From Chthoniobacter flavus (GTDB taxonomy: Bacteria > Verrucomicrobiota > Verrucomicrobiia > Chthoniobacterales > Terrimicrobiaceae), in assembly GCA_945883435.1 (NCBI GenBank), contig CAMCXK010000001.1:62001-126000 (forward strand): a stretch of 64,000 nt of DNA, in the 5' to 3' direction. Positions 43,799 through 53,022 of this stretch are shown in pieces. The position numbers and the translations under genes are program-made. The notes below the pieces were generated by a model. The model was not told where the DNA came from. It searched no databases and worked only from the letters and a program-made list of their open reading frames with translations. The stretch's first letter is position 1; every line of letters begins with the position of its first letter.

Positions 43799-44884
43799 TT
43801 ATTCCCCGAGGCGTTTTCCCGGCACCAAATGGTTTACGGCGTATTCGCGCACTGCTTCTTCAAGCGAAGTGGTCGGGCGAATGTAACCGGTCGCGCGAAG
43901 TTTCGAAATGTCGGCGCAGGTGTAATACTGATACTGGTAGCGGATGGCTTCCGGCATGTCGAAAAATTCAATAACCGGTTCCCGTCCCAAGGCCGCAAAA
44001 AGGGCTTTGGCAAGATCCACCCAAGTGCGCGCCACGCCGCTGCCGATGTTGAAAAGTCCCCCCGCATCCTCGTTTTCGGCAAGGTGCAGTGTCATGTCCA
44101 CCGCATCCTTCACGTAAATGAAGTCACGCATCTGGCACCCGTCCGCGTAGTCGGGTCGGTGGCTTTTAAACAGGCGGATCCGCCCGTGTTTTTGAATTTC
44201 CTCGTAGGCCTTGCATACCAGGCTTCGCATGTCGCCCTTGTGATATTCGTTCGGCCCGAAAACATTGAAATATTTGATGCCGACAATGTCCTGCAGGATC
44301 TCCTCCTTAAGCGCGTAAAGGTCGAAAAGATGCTTGGAGTAACCGTATAGGTTCAGCGGACGCAGGCGGGAAAGATCGTCGTTTGTGTCGTCCATTCCCC
44401 GCGAACCGTCTCCGTAGGTGGCCGCCGAGGAGGCGTAGACGAAACGGGCGCCGGAAAGCAGCGCCCATCGGCAGAGCGCCTTGGTGTAGTCGTAGTTGTT
44501 GCGCAGGACAAAATCCGCATCCGTCACGGTGGTGGCCGAGCAGGCTCCAAGATGGAACACCGCGGAAAACAGACCGAAGGAGTCGGGGTCTTTTTCGATT
44601 CCCTCCAAAAAATCATCCGCCGGAACGTAGTCCTCGAAAGTCAGCGGCAGGAGGTTTCTCCACTTCTCATCCTCTCCCAGTCGGTCGGTCACCAGAATCT
44701 GGGAAATCCCGCGCTGGTTCAGCGCATGCACGAGCGCGCTTCCAATGAATCCACCCGCTCCGGTCACCAGAACGCGGGCTTTCTCGTGCAACAGCACATC
44801 GCGTGGATTCAATTTTTTTTCTCCCGTGGCGCGGGATCGCAGTTGCCGGGATGCCGGTTTGGGCGCATGAAACGTGGAGGCCAT
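43799..44884 (-). CDS. hldD: ADP-L-glycero-D-manno-heptose 6-epimerase
   Basis: This NADP-dependent short-chain dehydrogenase epimerises ADP-heptose for the LPS inner core. The 361-residue protein shows LVTGAGGFIGSALVHALNQR (41-48 core), FHLGACSATT, YASSAATYGDG, the catalytic YGYSK, NVFGPNEYHKGDMRS and MRDFIYVKDAVDM, all characteristic. An extra 35 residues precede the fold compared with E. coli; no internal start fits better, so the extension may be real. With lptD it indicates a heptose-containing LPS. It begins 6 bases after the TPR gene. Confidence 0.93.
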   Translation of the reverse strand: MASTFHAPKPASRQLRSRATGEKKLNPRDVLLHEKARVLVTGAGGFIGSALVHALNQRGISQILVTDRLGEDEKWRNLLPLTFEDYVPADDFLEGIEKDPDSFGLFSAVFHLGACSATTVTDADFVLRNNYDYTKALCRWALLSGARFVYASSAATYGDGSRGMDDTNDDLSRLRPLNLYGYSKHLFDLYALKEEILQDIVGIKYFNVFGPNEYHKGDMRSLVCKAYEEIQKHGRIRLFKSHRPDYADGCQMRDFIYVKDAVDMTLHLAENEDAGGLFNIGSGVARTWVDLAKALFAALGREPVIEFFDMPEAIRYQYQYYTCADISKLRATGYIRPTTSLEEAVREYAVNHLVPGKRLGE

Positions 44885-44890
44885 GGAAAA

Positions 44891-45526
44891 TCAGGGGTTG
44901 TAGCCGAGGTCGGCAAAGCTTTCATCAAACAGCGCTGTTTTGTCGCCAAAAATATAGCGCGCACCGGCAATGTATTCGCGGGCCTTCACGCGCTTGCCGT
45001 TCTTCAGTTCCCAAGCTGCCTGCGCATAATACCACGCGGGCGAGTCGCCGGGATACTTGATGGCATTCATGACTTTTTTCGCCCGGTCGTTTTCTCCGAG
45101 TTCCAGATCGCAAAGAACCACTTTGAATTGCAACAACTCGTTCCGCTTGTCGCTGGCCCGCATCGATTGGAAATGCCCGCGGGCGGCGGCATAGTCTTTT
45201 TTCAAAAACATCACCTCTCCCAGGTTGTAAAGCGCCGGGAAAAATCCGGGGGAATTTTCCAGCGCCTTTTGAAAATATGGCTCTGCTTTGGCGTAGTCCT
45301 TCTTTTTAACATGGCATGCCCCGATCAGGTTCAGCACCAGAGGATCGTTCGGATGCGCTTTTTCAAGAACCACCAGTTTTGTCAAGGCTTGGTCGAATTG
45401 CTTCGAATCCACATCCTTCAGGGCGGCTTCAATGTCGGCCGGTGTGGGTGGCTCGGCAAAGGGCGAGGCGGGTTGTGCGAACGCGGCAGCCACGCCGAGC
45501 ACCAGCACGCAGGCGATTGCTTTCAT
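44891..45526 (-). CDS. Exported TPR-repeat protein
   Basis: The 211-residue protein has a signal peptide (MKAIACVLVLGVAAAFAQPA) and at least four tetratricopeptide repeats (about 35-175), e.g. HPNDPLVLNLIGACHVKKKD and FFPALYNLGEVMFLKKDYAA. TPRs mediate protein contacts, here in the periplasm. The ATG at 45526 gives the signal peptide; an ATG at 45604 would add 26 unlikely residues. It leads the hldD-ykgJ run. Confidence 0.82.
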   Translation of the reverse strand: MKAIACVLVLGVAAAFAQPASPFAEPPTPADIEAALKDVDSKQFDQALTKLVVLEKAHPNDPLVLNLIGACHVKKKDYAKAEPYFQKALENSPGFFPALYNLGEVMFLKKDYAAARGHFQSMRASDKRNELLQFKVVLCDLELGENDRAKKVMNAIKYPGDSPAWYYAQAAWELKNGKRVKAREYIAGARYIFGDKTALFDESFADLGYNP

Positions 45527-45636
45527 GTTCTTCCATCCTTGCCGCGCCCCGCTGACTGGGCAATCCCAAAGACACGTCCCTCCCGCCCACGCATTGACTC
45601 GCACCCCGCTCCCGACTAAAAGGCAGTCCGTCCAAA

Positions 45637-46596
45637 ATGCACACGCTTGAGTCCCTTGCCGAAATCTACCATCGCCCCCTCTTTGACCTTCTGACCTCGA
45701 GCCGGGCGGTTTTTGTCGAGCACTGGCCTGAAAACGAGGTGCAGCTTTGCACCTTGCTCAGCGTGAAAACCGGCGGCTGCAGCGAGGATTGTGGCTACTG
45801 TGCCCAAAGCGCGCACTATCAGACGGGACTGCGCAAGGAGGCGTTGATGACGGTTGAGGATGTTCTCCCCGTGGCCCGGCGCGCGAAGGAGAATGGATCC
45901 ACCCGCTTTTGCATGGGAGCGGCTTGGAAGGGGGTCCGTGCCGGCGATGGAAAATTCGAGTCGATGCTCGAAACCGTTCGCGAGGTGGGCAAGCTCGGGA
46001 TGGAGGTGTGCGTGACCCTCGGCCAGCTCGGCGACGAGGAGGCCCGCCAGCTCAAGGATGCGGGACTCACAGCTTACAACCACAACATCGACACCTCGCC
46101 GGAGCACTACCCGAACATCGTCTCCACCCACACGTTCCAAAACCGCCTCGACACGATTGCCTCGGTTCAAAAAGCGGGCCTCAGCGTTTGTTGCGGCGGG
46201 ATCATCGGTATGGGCGAGTCCGAAGACGACCGGTTGAAAATGCTTTCGGTTCTTTGCTCGTTCGACCCGCTGCCGGAGAGTGTGCCGATCAATTGCCTCA
46301 CCCCGATTCCCGGCACTCCGCTGGCCGATGTGCCGCCGGTGGACGTGTTCGAACTCGTGCGCCTCATTGCCACCACGCGCATCGCCCTCCCGGGAGCCAA
46401 GGTTCGACTGTCCGCAGGCCGGGACCGTCTCTCCCGCGAAGCCCAGGCGCTCTGTCTTTTCGCCGGCGCCAACTCGATTTTCTACGGCGACCGGCTCCTC
46501 ACCGCTTCGAATCCGGGCGTCGACGACGACAAAAATCTTCTGAATCTCCTTGGCTTGGCACCCCAACCTCCCCGGCCCACCGCCTGCTTCGCATGA
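45637..46596 (+). CDS. bioB: Biotin synthase BioB
   Basis: BioB inserts sulfur into dethiobiotin with a radical-SAM 4Fe-4S cluster and an auxiliary cluster. The 319-residue protein has the radical SAM cysteines in CSEDCGYCAQSAHY (Cys48, 52, 55), FCMGAAWKG, YNHNIDTSPEHYP, GGIIGMGESEDD and the C-terminal cluster arginine in VRLSAGRDRLS. It is coupled by ATGA to rpiB. Other biotin genes seen are bioF at 37215-38435; bioA and bioD are not in the window. Confidence 0.96.
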   Translation: MHTLESLAEIYHRPLFDLLTSSRAVFVEHWPENEVQLCTLLSVKTGGCSEDCGYCAQSAHYQTGLRKEALMTVEDVLPVARRAKENGSTRFCMGAAWKGVRAGDGKFESMLETVREVGKLGMEVCVTLGQLGDEEARQLKDAGLTAYNHNIDTSPEHYPNIVSTHTFQNRLDTIASVQKAGLSVCCGGIIGMGESEDDRLKMLSVLCSFDPLPESVPINCLTPIPGTPLADVPPVDVFELVRLIATTRIALPGAKVRLSAGRDRLSREAQALCLFAGANSIFYGDRLLTASNPGVDDDKNLLNLLGLAPQPPRPTACFA

Positions 46597-47081
46597 AAAT
46601 TGCCATTGCCAGCGACCACGCCGGATTCGATTACAAGGAGGCCATCGTCTCCCATCTCCGCAGCCGTGGCCACATTGTTATCGATTACGGCACCAACAGC
46701 GACGAAAGCACCGACTATCCTGTCTTTGTCATTCCGGCTGCCGAGGCCGTCGTGCGCCATGAGGCGGAGCGCGCGATTGTTCTGGGAGGATCCGGAAACG
46801 GCGAAGCCATTGCCGCCAACAAAGTGCGCGGCGTCCGCTGCTCGCTGTGCTGGAACCTGGAAACCGCCGAACTCGGCCGCCGCCACAACAACGCAAATGT
46901 GTTGTCGATCGGCCAACGGATGATTCCGCTCGATCTGGCTTTCGAGATTGTGGACGTCTGGCTCGAGACGCCATTTGACGGCGGGCGCCACGCCCGCCGG
47001 GTTCAGGAGCTGGACGCCTACGAGGCGGGAGGCGGCCACGAGGGCATGCTGGCAGTTCTGGACCGCAAGACCACCTTGTAA
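46593..47081 (+). CDS. rpiB: Ribose-5-phosphate isomerase B
   Basis: RpiB interconverts ribose 5-phosphate and ribulose 5-phosphate. The 162-residue protein starts MKIAIASDHAGFDYKEAIVS and has LGGSGNGEAIAANKVRGVRC. The residue matching the E. coli catalytic cysteine is Ser67, and Glu71 sits where the Mycobacterium-type enzyme uses glutamate, so it belongs to the GGSGNGE subtype. Later HNNANVLSIGQR and LETPFDGGRHARR are typical. It overlaps bioB by ATGA and precedes miaB by 41 bases. Confidence 0.93.
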   Translation: MKIAIASDHAGFDYKEAIVSHLRSRGHIVIDYGTNSDESTDYPVFVIPAAEAVVRHEAERAIVLGGSGNGEAIAANKVRGVRCSLCWNLETAELGRRHNNANVLSIGQRMIPLDLAFEIVDVWLETPFDGGRHARRVQELDAYEAGGGHEGMLAVLDRKTTL

Positions 47082-47122
47082 TGCCGCTTGCGGCAAGCGC
47101 CGCGGAATTCCATTTTTCAGCC

Positions 47123-48484
47123 ATGCCATCGGTTCACATCAAAACCTACGGATGCCAGATGAACGAGCGGGACTCGGATCAGGTCGCCCGCATGCTTGTC
47201 GAAAAAGGCTTCACGATGGTTGCCGATGAAACGGAGGCGGATGTGATTCTTCTCAATACCTGCAGTGTTCGCGACATGGCCGAGCAAAAGGCGATCGGCA
47301 AAATGGGAATGTTGCGGAAGCTTCGAAAAGCCCGTCCGCACCTTGTTCTCGGCTACCTCGGTTGCATGGCGCAGGCGAGGGGGGGGGATTTGCTGGAGAC
47401 CTCGCCCCATGTGGATTTGGTGGCGGGAACGCAAAAATTCCACCGCGTTGCCGATCACGTGCAGGCGTTGCTGGAGGCCCGCATGCACGCGCTGATCGAC
47501 GACGAGCGCCGACCGATTGTCGATGTGGCCGAGGAGGAGGGTTCCCAATCGGAAATCCGCGACCAGAACCTTGAACAAGGCCAGGTCACGGCTTTTGTTT
47601 CAATCATGCAGGGCTGCAATATGCATTGCGCCTTCTGCATCGTTCCCAGGACACGCGGTGGGGAGCGCGCGCGGCCGATTTCCGATATTGTCGAAGAAGT
47701 CCGTTCATTGGCCGGGCGGGGCGTTAAGGAGGTGACCCTTCTGGGCCAGATCGTGAATCTTTACGGTCGCCACGAGTTTCCGAAGGTCGACGGAAAAAGC
47801 CCGTTTGTTCAATTGCTGGAGGCCGTTTGCGCGGTGGATGGCATTCACCGCGTCCGCTTCACCTCCCCGCATCCGATCGGCTATCGCGATGACTTGATCG
47901 ACGCATTCCGGCGCCTTCCCGAATTGGTGGAACATGTCCACCTGCCCCTCCAGAGCGGGTCGGACAGAATTTTGAAAGCCATGCGCCGGGGCTACACTGC
48001 GGAAAAATTCCGTTTGTTGGCCGGGAAAATCCGCGATGCCCGTCCCGGAATGGCAATCACCACCGACATCATCGTCGGGTTTCCAGGCGAGTCCGACGAG
48101 GACTACGCGGCCACAAAAAACCTTTGCGAGGCGCTTTCGTTCGACAATGCGTTTGTTTTTCGCTATTCGCCCCGGTCTCTGACTCCCGCCGCCGATTTGC
48201 CCGGCCAAGTGTCGGAGGAAGTGAAGGAATGGCGCAACAAGGACCTGCTGGAGGTCGTCAACCGCCACACGGCGGATAGGCTCCACGCACTCGTGGGATC
48301 GGAGGTGGAAATTCTTTGCGAGGGTCCCAGCCGGCACAATCCCGAACGACTGACGGGCCGCACCCGCTCAAATAAAATCGTCGTTTTCGAGGGTGCTCCG
48401 CGCCACTTGGGCGCCATCATGCCGGTGCGCATCGTCCGCGCCAGTGGATCGACACTTTACGGAGATCCCGTGGTCCTCGATTGA
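47123..48484 (+). CDS. miaB: tRNA-2-methylthio-N6-dimethylallyladenosine synthase MiaB
   Basis: MiaB methylthiolates A37 of tRNAs reading U-starting codons. The 453-residue protein has the three MTTase cysteines (KTYGCQMNERD, LNTCSVRD, GYLGCMAQ), the radical SAM motif CNMHCAFCIVPRTRG, then GFPGESDEDY and a C-terminal TRAM domain (about 385-450). The ATG at 47123 was chosen because KTYGCQMN then falls at its usual position; an upstream in-frame ATG at 47081 adds 14 residues. Confidence 0.95.
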   Translation: MPSVHIKTYGCQMNERDSDQVARMLVEKGFTMVADETEADVILLNTCSVRDMAEQKAIGKMGMLRKLRKARPHLVLGYLGCMAQARGGDLLETSPHVDLVAGTQKFHRVADHVQALLEARMHALIDDERRPIVDVAEEEGSQSEIRDQNLEQGQVTAFVSIMQGCNMHCAFCIVPRTRGGERARPISDIVEEVRSLAGRGVKEVTLLGQIVNLYGRHEFPKVDGKSPFVQLLEAVCAVDGIHRVRFTSPHPIGYRDDLIDAFRRLPELVEHVHLPLQSGSDRILKAMRRGYTAEKFRLLAGKIRDARPGMAITTDIIVGFPGESDEDYAATKNLCEALSFDNAFVFRYSPRSLTPAADLPGQVSEEVKEWRNKDLLEVVNRHTADRLHALVGSEVEILCEGPSRHNPERLTGRTRSNKIVVFEGAPRHLGAIMPVRIVRASGSTLYGDPVVLD

Positions 48485-48507
48485 GGTTGCCGGATTGATC
48501 GCGCGTC

Positions 48508-51027
48508 ATGTCCGCCTCCCTTCCGATTTACGACCTGGACGAGGAGATTCTCGCCGCCCTCAACCGTTGCCCGCGCTTGTTGCTCCAGGCTCCGACAGGC
48601 TCCGGGAAATCCACCCAGGTCCCGCAAATCCTTCTCGATGGCGGGGCTCTCGGGAACGGTCGTTGTATTGTCCTGCAACCGCGCCGCCTGGCGGCGCGCA
48701 TGCTGGCCAAACGTGTGGCCGAGGAGCGCGCCTGCGCGCTCGGGGGGGAGGTGGGCTACCAAATCCGCTTGGACAATGTCTCCAGCCGCGAGACGCGCAT
48801 CCTCTACGTCACGGAGGGGATTCTTCTCCGCCAGATGCTTGCCGACCCCTCGTTGCAGGGGGTTTCGACAATTGTCTTCGACGAGTTTCACGAGCGCCAT
48901 TTGCACGGCGACATCAGCCTTTCGCGGGCCTTGGACCTTCAAGCCTCCCGGAGGCCGGATCTTCGCCTGGTTGTCATGTCGGCGACCTTGGAGACCGGGT
49001 CCCTGATGCCGCATCTTGCTCCGGCCGAAGTTCTCCGCTCCGAGGGCCGCGCCTTTCCCGTCGAGATCGTTCACCTTCCCTACGAGCCCCGTGATGAACC
49101 GGTTTGGGAATCCGCCGCGGATGCGGCCGCATCCCACTTCGAGAAAACGCCGGGCGACATCCTCGTGTTCATGCCGGGGGCCTACGAAATCCAACGCACG
49201 ATCCGCGAGCTCCAAAACCGACTGGGCTCACGTTGCCGCATTCTTCCCTTGCACGGCGAACTTCCGGCCATCGAACAGGACAAGGCGGTGGGTCGCTCGC
49301 ACGGGCGGAAAATCATCGTTTCCACCAATGTGGCCGAAACGTCGCTCACCATCGACGGGGTCACGCTGGTGGTTGATTCCGGGCTGGCCCGCATCGCGCG
49401 CCACGATCCCGCACGCGGAATCAACACCCTCTTCATTGAAAAAATCAGCGCCGCATCGGCGGATCAGCGCGCGGGCCGCGCGGGTCGAACCGCGCCGGGG
49501 ATGTGCATCCGCCTCTGGACCGCTCGCGACCACTCCCGCCGGGCCCTCTCGGAGACCCCCGAAATCAAGCGTCTGGACCTCGCGGAAACGGTTCTTTCGC
49601 TCAAAGCGGCGGGAATCCGGGACTTGGAATCGTTTCGTTGGATCGAGCCCCCGGAGCCTGTCGCCCTCGCGCGGGCGGAATCGCTGTTGCATGACCTCGG
49701 GGCTCTGGCTGTCGACGGGGTGATTACTCCGGTTGGCCTCCGGATGCTTCAATTTCCGGTGCATCCGCGCTACGCCCGCATGTTTTTGGAGGCGGAGGCT
49801 TGCGATTGTGTGCGCGAGGCCGCTTTGATTGCCGCCCTCACGCAAACGCGTTCGCTTTTGCTGCGATCCGACCGGAAAACCGAAGACGAGCGCCAAGAGA
49901 TTTTTGGTGGAGGCACCTCGGATTTTTCAGTGTTGATGCGCGCTCTGGAATGGGCCCGCGAACGGGATTTCCGAATGGCCGATTGCCGGGCGCTTGGCAT
50001 TCACGCCGAGTCGGCCCGCCAGGCCTCCCGCTTGCAGGAGCAGTTTCTCCAGATCGCCCGCGACTTGGGATTGCCCACCGGTGCGACCTCCCCGCCGGAG
50101 GACCGGTTGGCCCGTTGTATTCTCGCGGGATTTGCCGATCAGGTGGCTCTTCGCAAGGCGGCAGGCACTCTTTTGTGCGACATCGTTCACGGGCGCCGCG
50201 GTCTCTTAACGCGCCAAAGCGCGGCTCAGGATGCTTCCTTGCTGGTGGCCGCCGAGATCACCGAAATCGAGGGCCGGGATGGTGACCCCAAAGTTCTTTT
50301 GGGACTGGCCACGGGTATCGAGGAGGCTTGGCTCCGGGAGATGTTCCCCGACGATTTTCAGGAATCGGCCGAGTATCTTTTCGACAAATCCCAAAACCGC
50401 GTGGTTCAACGCCGGAGCCGGCGTTTTCGCGATCTGGTTCTGGAGATCCGCGACCGAGATGCCGCTCCCGGGCCTTTGGCATCGGCCTGTCTCGCCGGGC
50501 AGGTCCGTATAGGAGCGCTGCGACTGAATGGTTGGGACGACGCCGTTGAGCAGTGGATCCACCGGGTCAATTTTCTGGGCCGCATCTGCCCCGACTTGGG
50601 CCTTCCACCACTGGGGGAGGAGGAGCGCGAGCACATCCGGTTGCTGGTTTGCGAGGGAGCCACCTGCTACCGGGATATCAAAGACGCGTCCGTCCTGCCC
50701 CATGCCCGTTCATTGCTTGAACCGGCCCAACAGCACATGGTCGATCGCCATGCGCCGGAACGGTTCGAACTCCCTTCCGGCCGCCGTGCAAAAATTGTTT
50801 ACTCCGAAAGTGCCGATCCCCATTTGTCCGCCCGCATTCAGGATTTTTTCGGATTGGACGGGGAACTCCGTATTGCGCAAGCGCGGCATGCATTGACCCT
50901 TCATATCCTTGCTCCAAGCCAGCGTCCGGTCCAAGTCACGCGCAGTCTCGCCACCTTCTGGACGGAAACCTATCCCTCGATCAAAAACCAACTGCAACGC
51001 CAGTATCCCAGGCACGAGTGGATCTGA
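48508..51027 (+). CDS. hrpB: DEAH-box ATP-dependent helicase HrpB
   Basis: The 839-residue protein is a full HrpB: Walker A APTGSGKSTQVPQ (31-36 core), motif II DEFH in IVFDEFHERH, motif III MSATLE, motif V STNVAETSLTIDGV and motif VI SADQRAGRAGRTAPG. The HrpB C-terminal region follows (about 530-839; KIVYSESADPHLSARIQDFF and TRSLATFWTETYPSIKNQL). Its RNA substrate in most bacteria is unknown. It follows miaB by 23 bases and converges with glgE. Confidence 0.95.
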   Translation: MSASLPIYDLDEEILAALNRCPRLLLQAPTGSGKSTQVPQILLDGGALGNGRCIVLQPRRLAARMLAKRVAEERACALGGEVGYQIRLDNVSSRETRILYVTEGILLRQMLADPSLQGVSTIVFDEFHERHLHGDISLSRALDLQASRRPDLRLVVMSATLETGSLMPHLAPAEVLRSEGRAFPVEIVHLPYEPRDEPVWESAADAAASHFEKTPGDILVFMPGAYEIQRTIRELQNRLGSRCRILPLHGELPAIEQDKAVGRSHGRKIIVSTNVAETSLTIDGVTLVVDSGLARIARHDPARGINTLFIEKISAASADQRAGRAGRTAPGMCIRLWTARDHSRRALSETPEIKRLDLAETVLSLKAAGIRDLESFRWIEPPEPVALARAESLLHDLGALAVDGVITPVGLRMLQFPVHPRYARMFLEAEACDCVREAALIAALTQTRSLLLRSDRKTEDERQEIFGGGTSDFSVLMRALEWARERDFRMADCRALGIHAESARQASRLQEQFLQIARDLGLPTGATSPPEDRLARCILAGFADQVALRKAAGTLLCDIVHGRRGLLTRQSAAQDASLLVAAEITEIEGRDGDPKVLLGLATGIEEAWLREMFPDDFQESAEYLFDKSQNRVVQRRSRRFRDLVLEIRDRDAAPGPLASACLAGQVRIGALRLNGWDDAVEQWIHRVNFLGRICPDLGLPPLGEEEREHIRLLVCEGATCYRDIKDASVLPHARSLLEPAQQHMVDRHAPERFELPSGRRAKIVYSESADPHLSARIQDFFGLDGELRIAQARHALTLHILAPSQRPVQVTRSLATFWTETYPSIKNQLQRQYPRHEWI

Positions 51028-51060
51028 TACAGTCCGCCGGAGTCGCCTGCCGGGGGCCTC

Positions 51061-53022
51061 TCACCCCAAAACGCGCAGCACATGCGCCGGGCGACGGTGC
51101 GGATCCAGCGCGATGAAATTCCGTGCGCCACTCCACTCGAAGACCTCGCCGGTCAGAAGATCTTCGACGCGGAACGACTCTTGAGAGGGCCATCCGAACC
51201 CGGAGGGGTGGAAATGCACGAACCCCGATTGCGGGTTGCGGGGGTCCACGCTCACGATCACCAAGACAAGGTTGTCGAGACCTGCGGTGTGCTTGCTGAA
51301 CGCAACCACCGCATCGTTTTCAACCCGGTGGATGCGAAGATTTGCATATTCCCGGAAGGCCCGGTTGTCCCTGCGGATGCGGTTCAGCTTTGCGATCGTT
51401 TCTTTGATGTTTCCGGGAGCGTTCCAATCCCGGCCTTTGAATTGATACTTTTCCGAGTCCGAATACTCCTCCTTGCCCGGGACAGGAGTGTTCTCGCACA
51501 ACTCAAAGCCGCTGTAGACTCCGTAAACAGGAACCGCCAGCGCCGCGAGGATGGCGCGGATTTCGAAGGCCGGGCGGCCCCCCTCCTGAAGAAAATACGG
51601 CAGGATGTCTGGAGTGTTCGGAAAGAAATTCGCGCGGAAAAAATCGCTCATTGGCGGTGTTGTGAGCTCGGCCAGGTAGCTTTCCAGTTCCAGCTTTGAA
51701 TTCCGCCATGTGAAGTAGGTGTAGCTCTGCGTGAAGCCGACCTGGGCGAGTTCCTGCATCATCTTCGGCTTGGTGAACGCTTCGCTGAGAAAAACCGTTC
51801 CCGGGAATTTGTCCTGCACTTCGGCAATGACCCATTTCCAAAACGACACCGGCTTGGTGTGGGGATTGTCCACGCGGAAGATTCCCACCCCGCGCGCGCA
51901 CCAGAAAAGTAGCACATCGCGCAATTCTTCCCACAGCGCGCGCCAGTTGCCGTTGTGGAAGTTCAACGGATAAACATCCTCGTATTTCTTGGGCGGGTTT
52001 TCGGCGTATTTGATCGATCCGTCGGGGCGTTTGAAAAACCACTCCGGATGGGATTTCACATAGGGATGGTCGGGCGAGCAGTTGATGGCGAAGTCGAGGG
52101 CGATTTCCATGCCGCGGGCGCGCAGTTCCTCGACGAGCCAGTCGAAATCCTCCAGCGTGCCGAGCTCGGGGGCGACATCCATGTGCCCGCCTCCATTGAC
52201 GCCGTGACGGAAATTGCCGATCGCATATGGCACTCCCGGTTCGCCGGGTTCGCAACGCAGCGAGTTGTTGCGTCCTTTGCGGTTGGCCTCCCCGATCGGA
52301 TGGATGGGCGGGAAGTAAATCACATCAAAGCCCATGGCTTTGGCATCGTCGATACGCCCGAGACAGTCCCGGAAGGTCGATCCCCGGTCGGGATGCCCCT
52401 CTGCGGAGCGTGGAAAAAATTCATACCACGCGGCAAAAGTGGCGCGTTCCCGGTCGACGACGAGCCGGCGCGGTGGCTCGTGCACCGTGGAGAGCGAGCG
52501 GTCGGCGTGGATTCGCAAAAGGGCCGCCAGCACGGAGTCCACGCCCAGCACGGAGGCTTCTTCCGCATCGGCTTTGGCCAGCGTTTTTGCGTAGGTGCGG
52601 AGCAAAGGCGCGTCTGCGGATAATCCGGCCCGGTCGGCTGCCGCTTCGATCAATCGAGCTCCTTCCAGGATTTCGCTGTTCAGATCCCGCAGTCCGGCTC
52701 CGAATTTTTTCCCGAACTCGGCGCGCCAGGAGAAGAACAAATCGCCCCAAGCCTCCACTGTGAACTCCCACTCGCCGGCCTCGAGGGCACAGAATGTTCC
52801 GGTCCAGCGGTCGTTTTCGAGTGGCGTCATGCCTGTTTCATGCCACGCGGCTTCACCGGCGCGGCGCCATTTCACCACCGCACTCAACTCGTCATGACCG
52901 TCCTTGAAGAGGTCGGCTTCGACACGCACATCGCCTCCTGCCGCGCGCTTCAAGGCATACCGGCTTCCATCGAGGCCGGGTGTGAGATGACGGATGCAGA
53001 CGGTTTCGGGCGACTGGTTCAT
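51061..53022 (-). CDS. glgE: Alpha-1,4-glucan:maltose-1-phosphate maltosyltransferase GlgE
   Basis: GlgE extends alpha-1,4-glucan using maltose 1-phosphate. The 653-residue protein has the N-terminal helical and beta domains of GH13_3 and a catalytic barrel with YFPPIHPIGEANRKGRNN, HMDVAPELGTL, nucleophile Asp385 in GIFRVDNPHTKP and acid/base Glu414 in FLSEAFTKP. These match the S. coelicolor enzyme order. It overlaps an upstream sugar-kinase-like gene by ATGA, which could provide maltose 1-phosphate. No TreS, GlgB, GlgC or GlgM is seen in the window. Confidence 0.95.
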   Translation of the reverse strand: MNQSPETVCIRHLTPGLDGSRYALKRAAGGDVRVEADLFKDGHDELSAVVKWRRAGEAAWHETGMTPLENDRWTGTFCALEAGEWEFTVEAWGDLFFSWRAEFGKKFGAGLRDLNSEILEGARLIEAAADRAGLSADAPLLRTYAKTLAKADAEEASVLGVDSVLAALLRIHADRSLSTVHEPPRRLVVDRERATFAAWYEFFPRSAEGHPDRGSTFRDCLGRIDDAKAMGFDVIYFPPIHPIGEANRKGRNNSLRCEPGEPGVPYAIGNFRHGVNGGGHMDVAPELGTLEDFDWLVEELRARGMEIALDFAINCSPDHPYVKSHPEWFFKRPDGSIKYAENPPKKYEDVYPLNFHNGNWRALWEELRDVLLFWCARGVGIFRVDNPHTKPVSFWKWVIAEVQDKFPGTVFLSEAFTKPKMMQELAQVGFTQSYTYFTWRNSKLELESYLAELTTPPMSDFFRANFFPNTPDILPYFLQEGGRPAFEIRAILAALAVPVYGVYSGFELCENTPVPGKEEYSDSEKYQFKGRDWNAPGNIKETIAKLNRIRRDNRAFREYANLRIHRVENDAVVAFSKHTAGLDNLVLVIVSVDPRNPQSGFVHFHPSGFGWPSQESFRVEDLLTGEVFEWSGARNFIALDPHRRPAHVLRVLG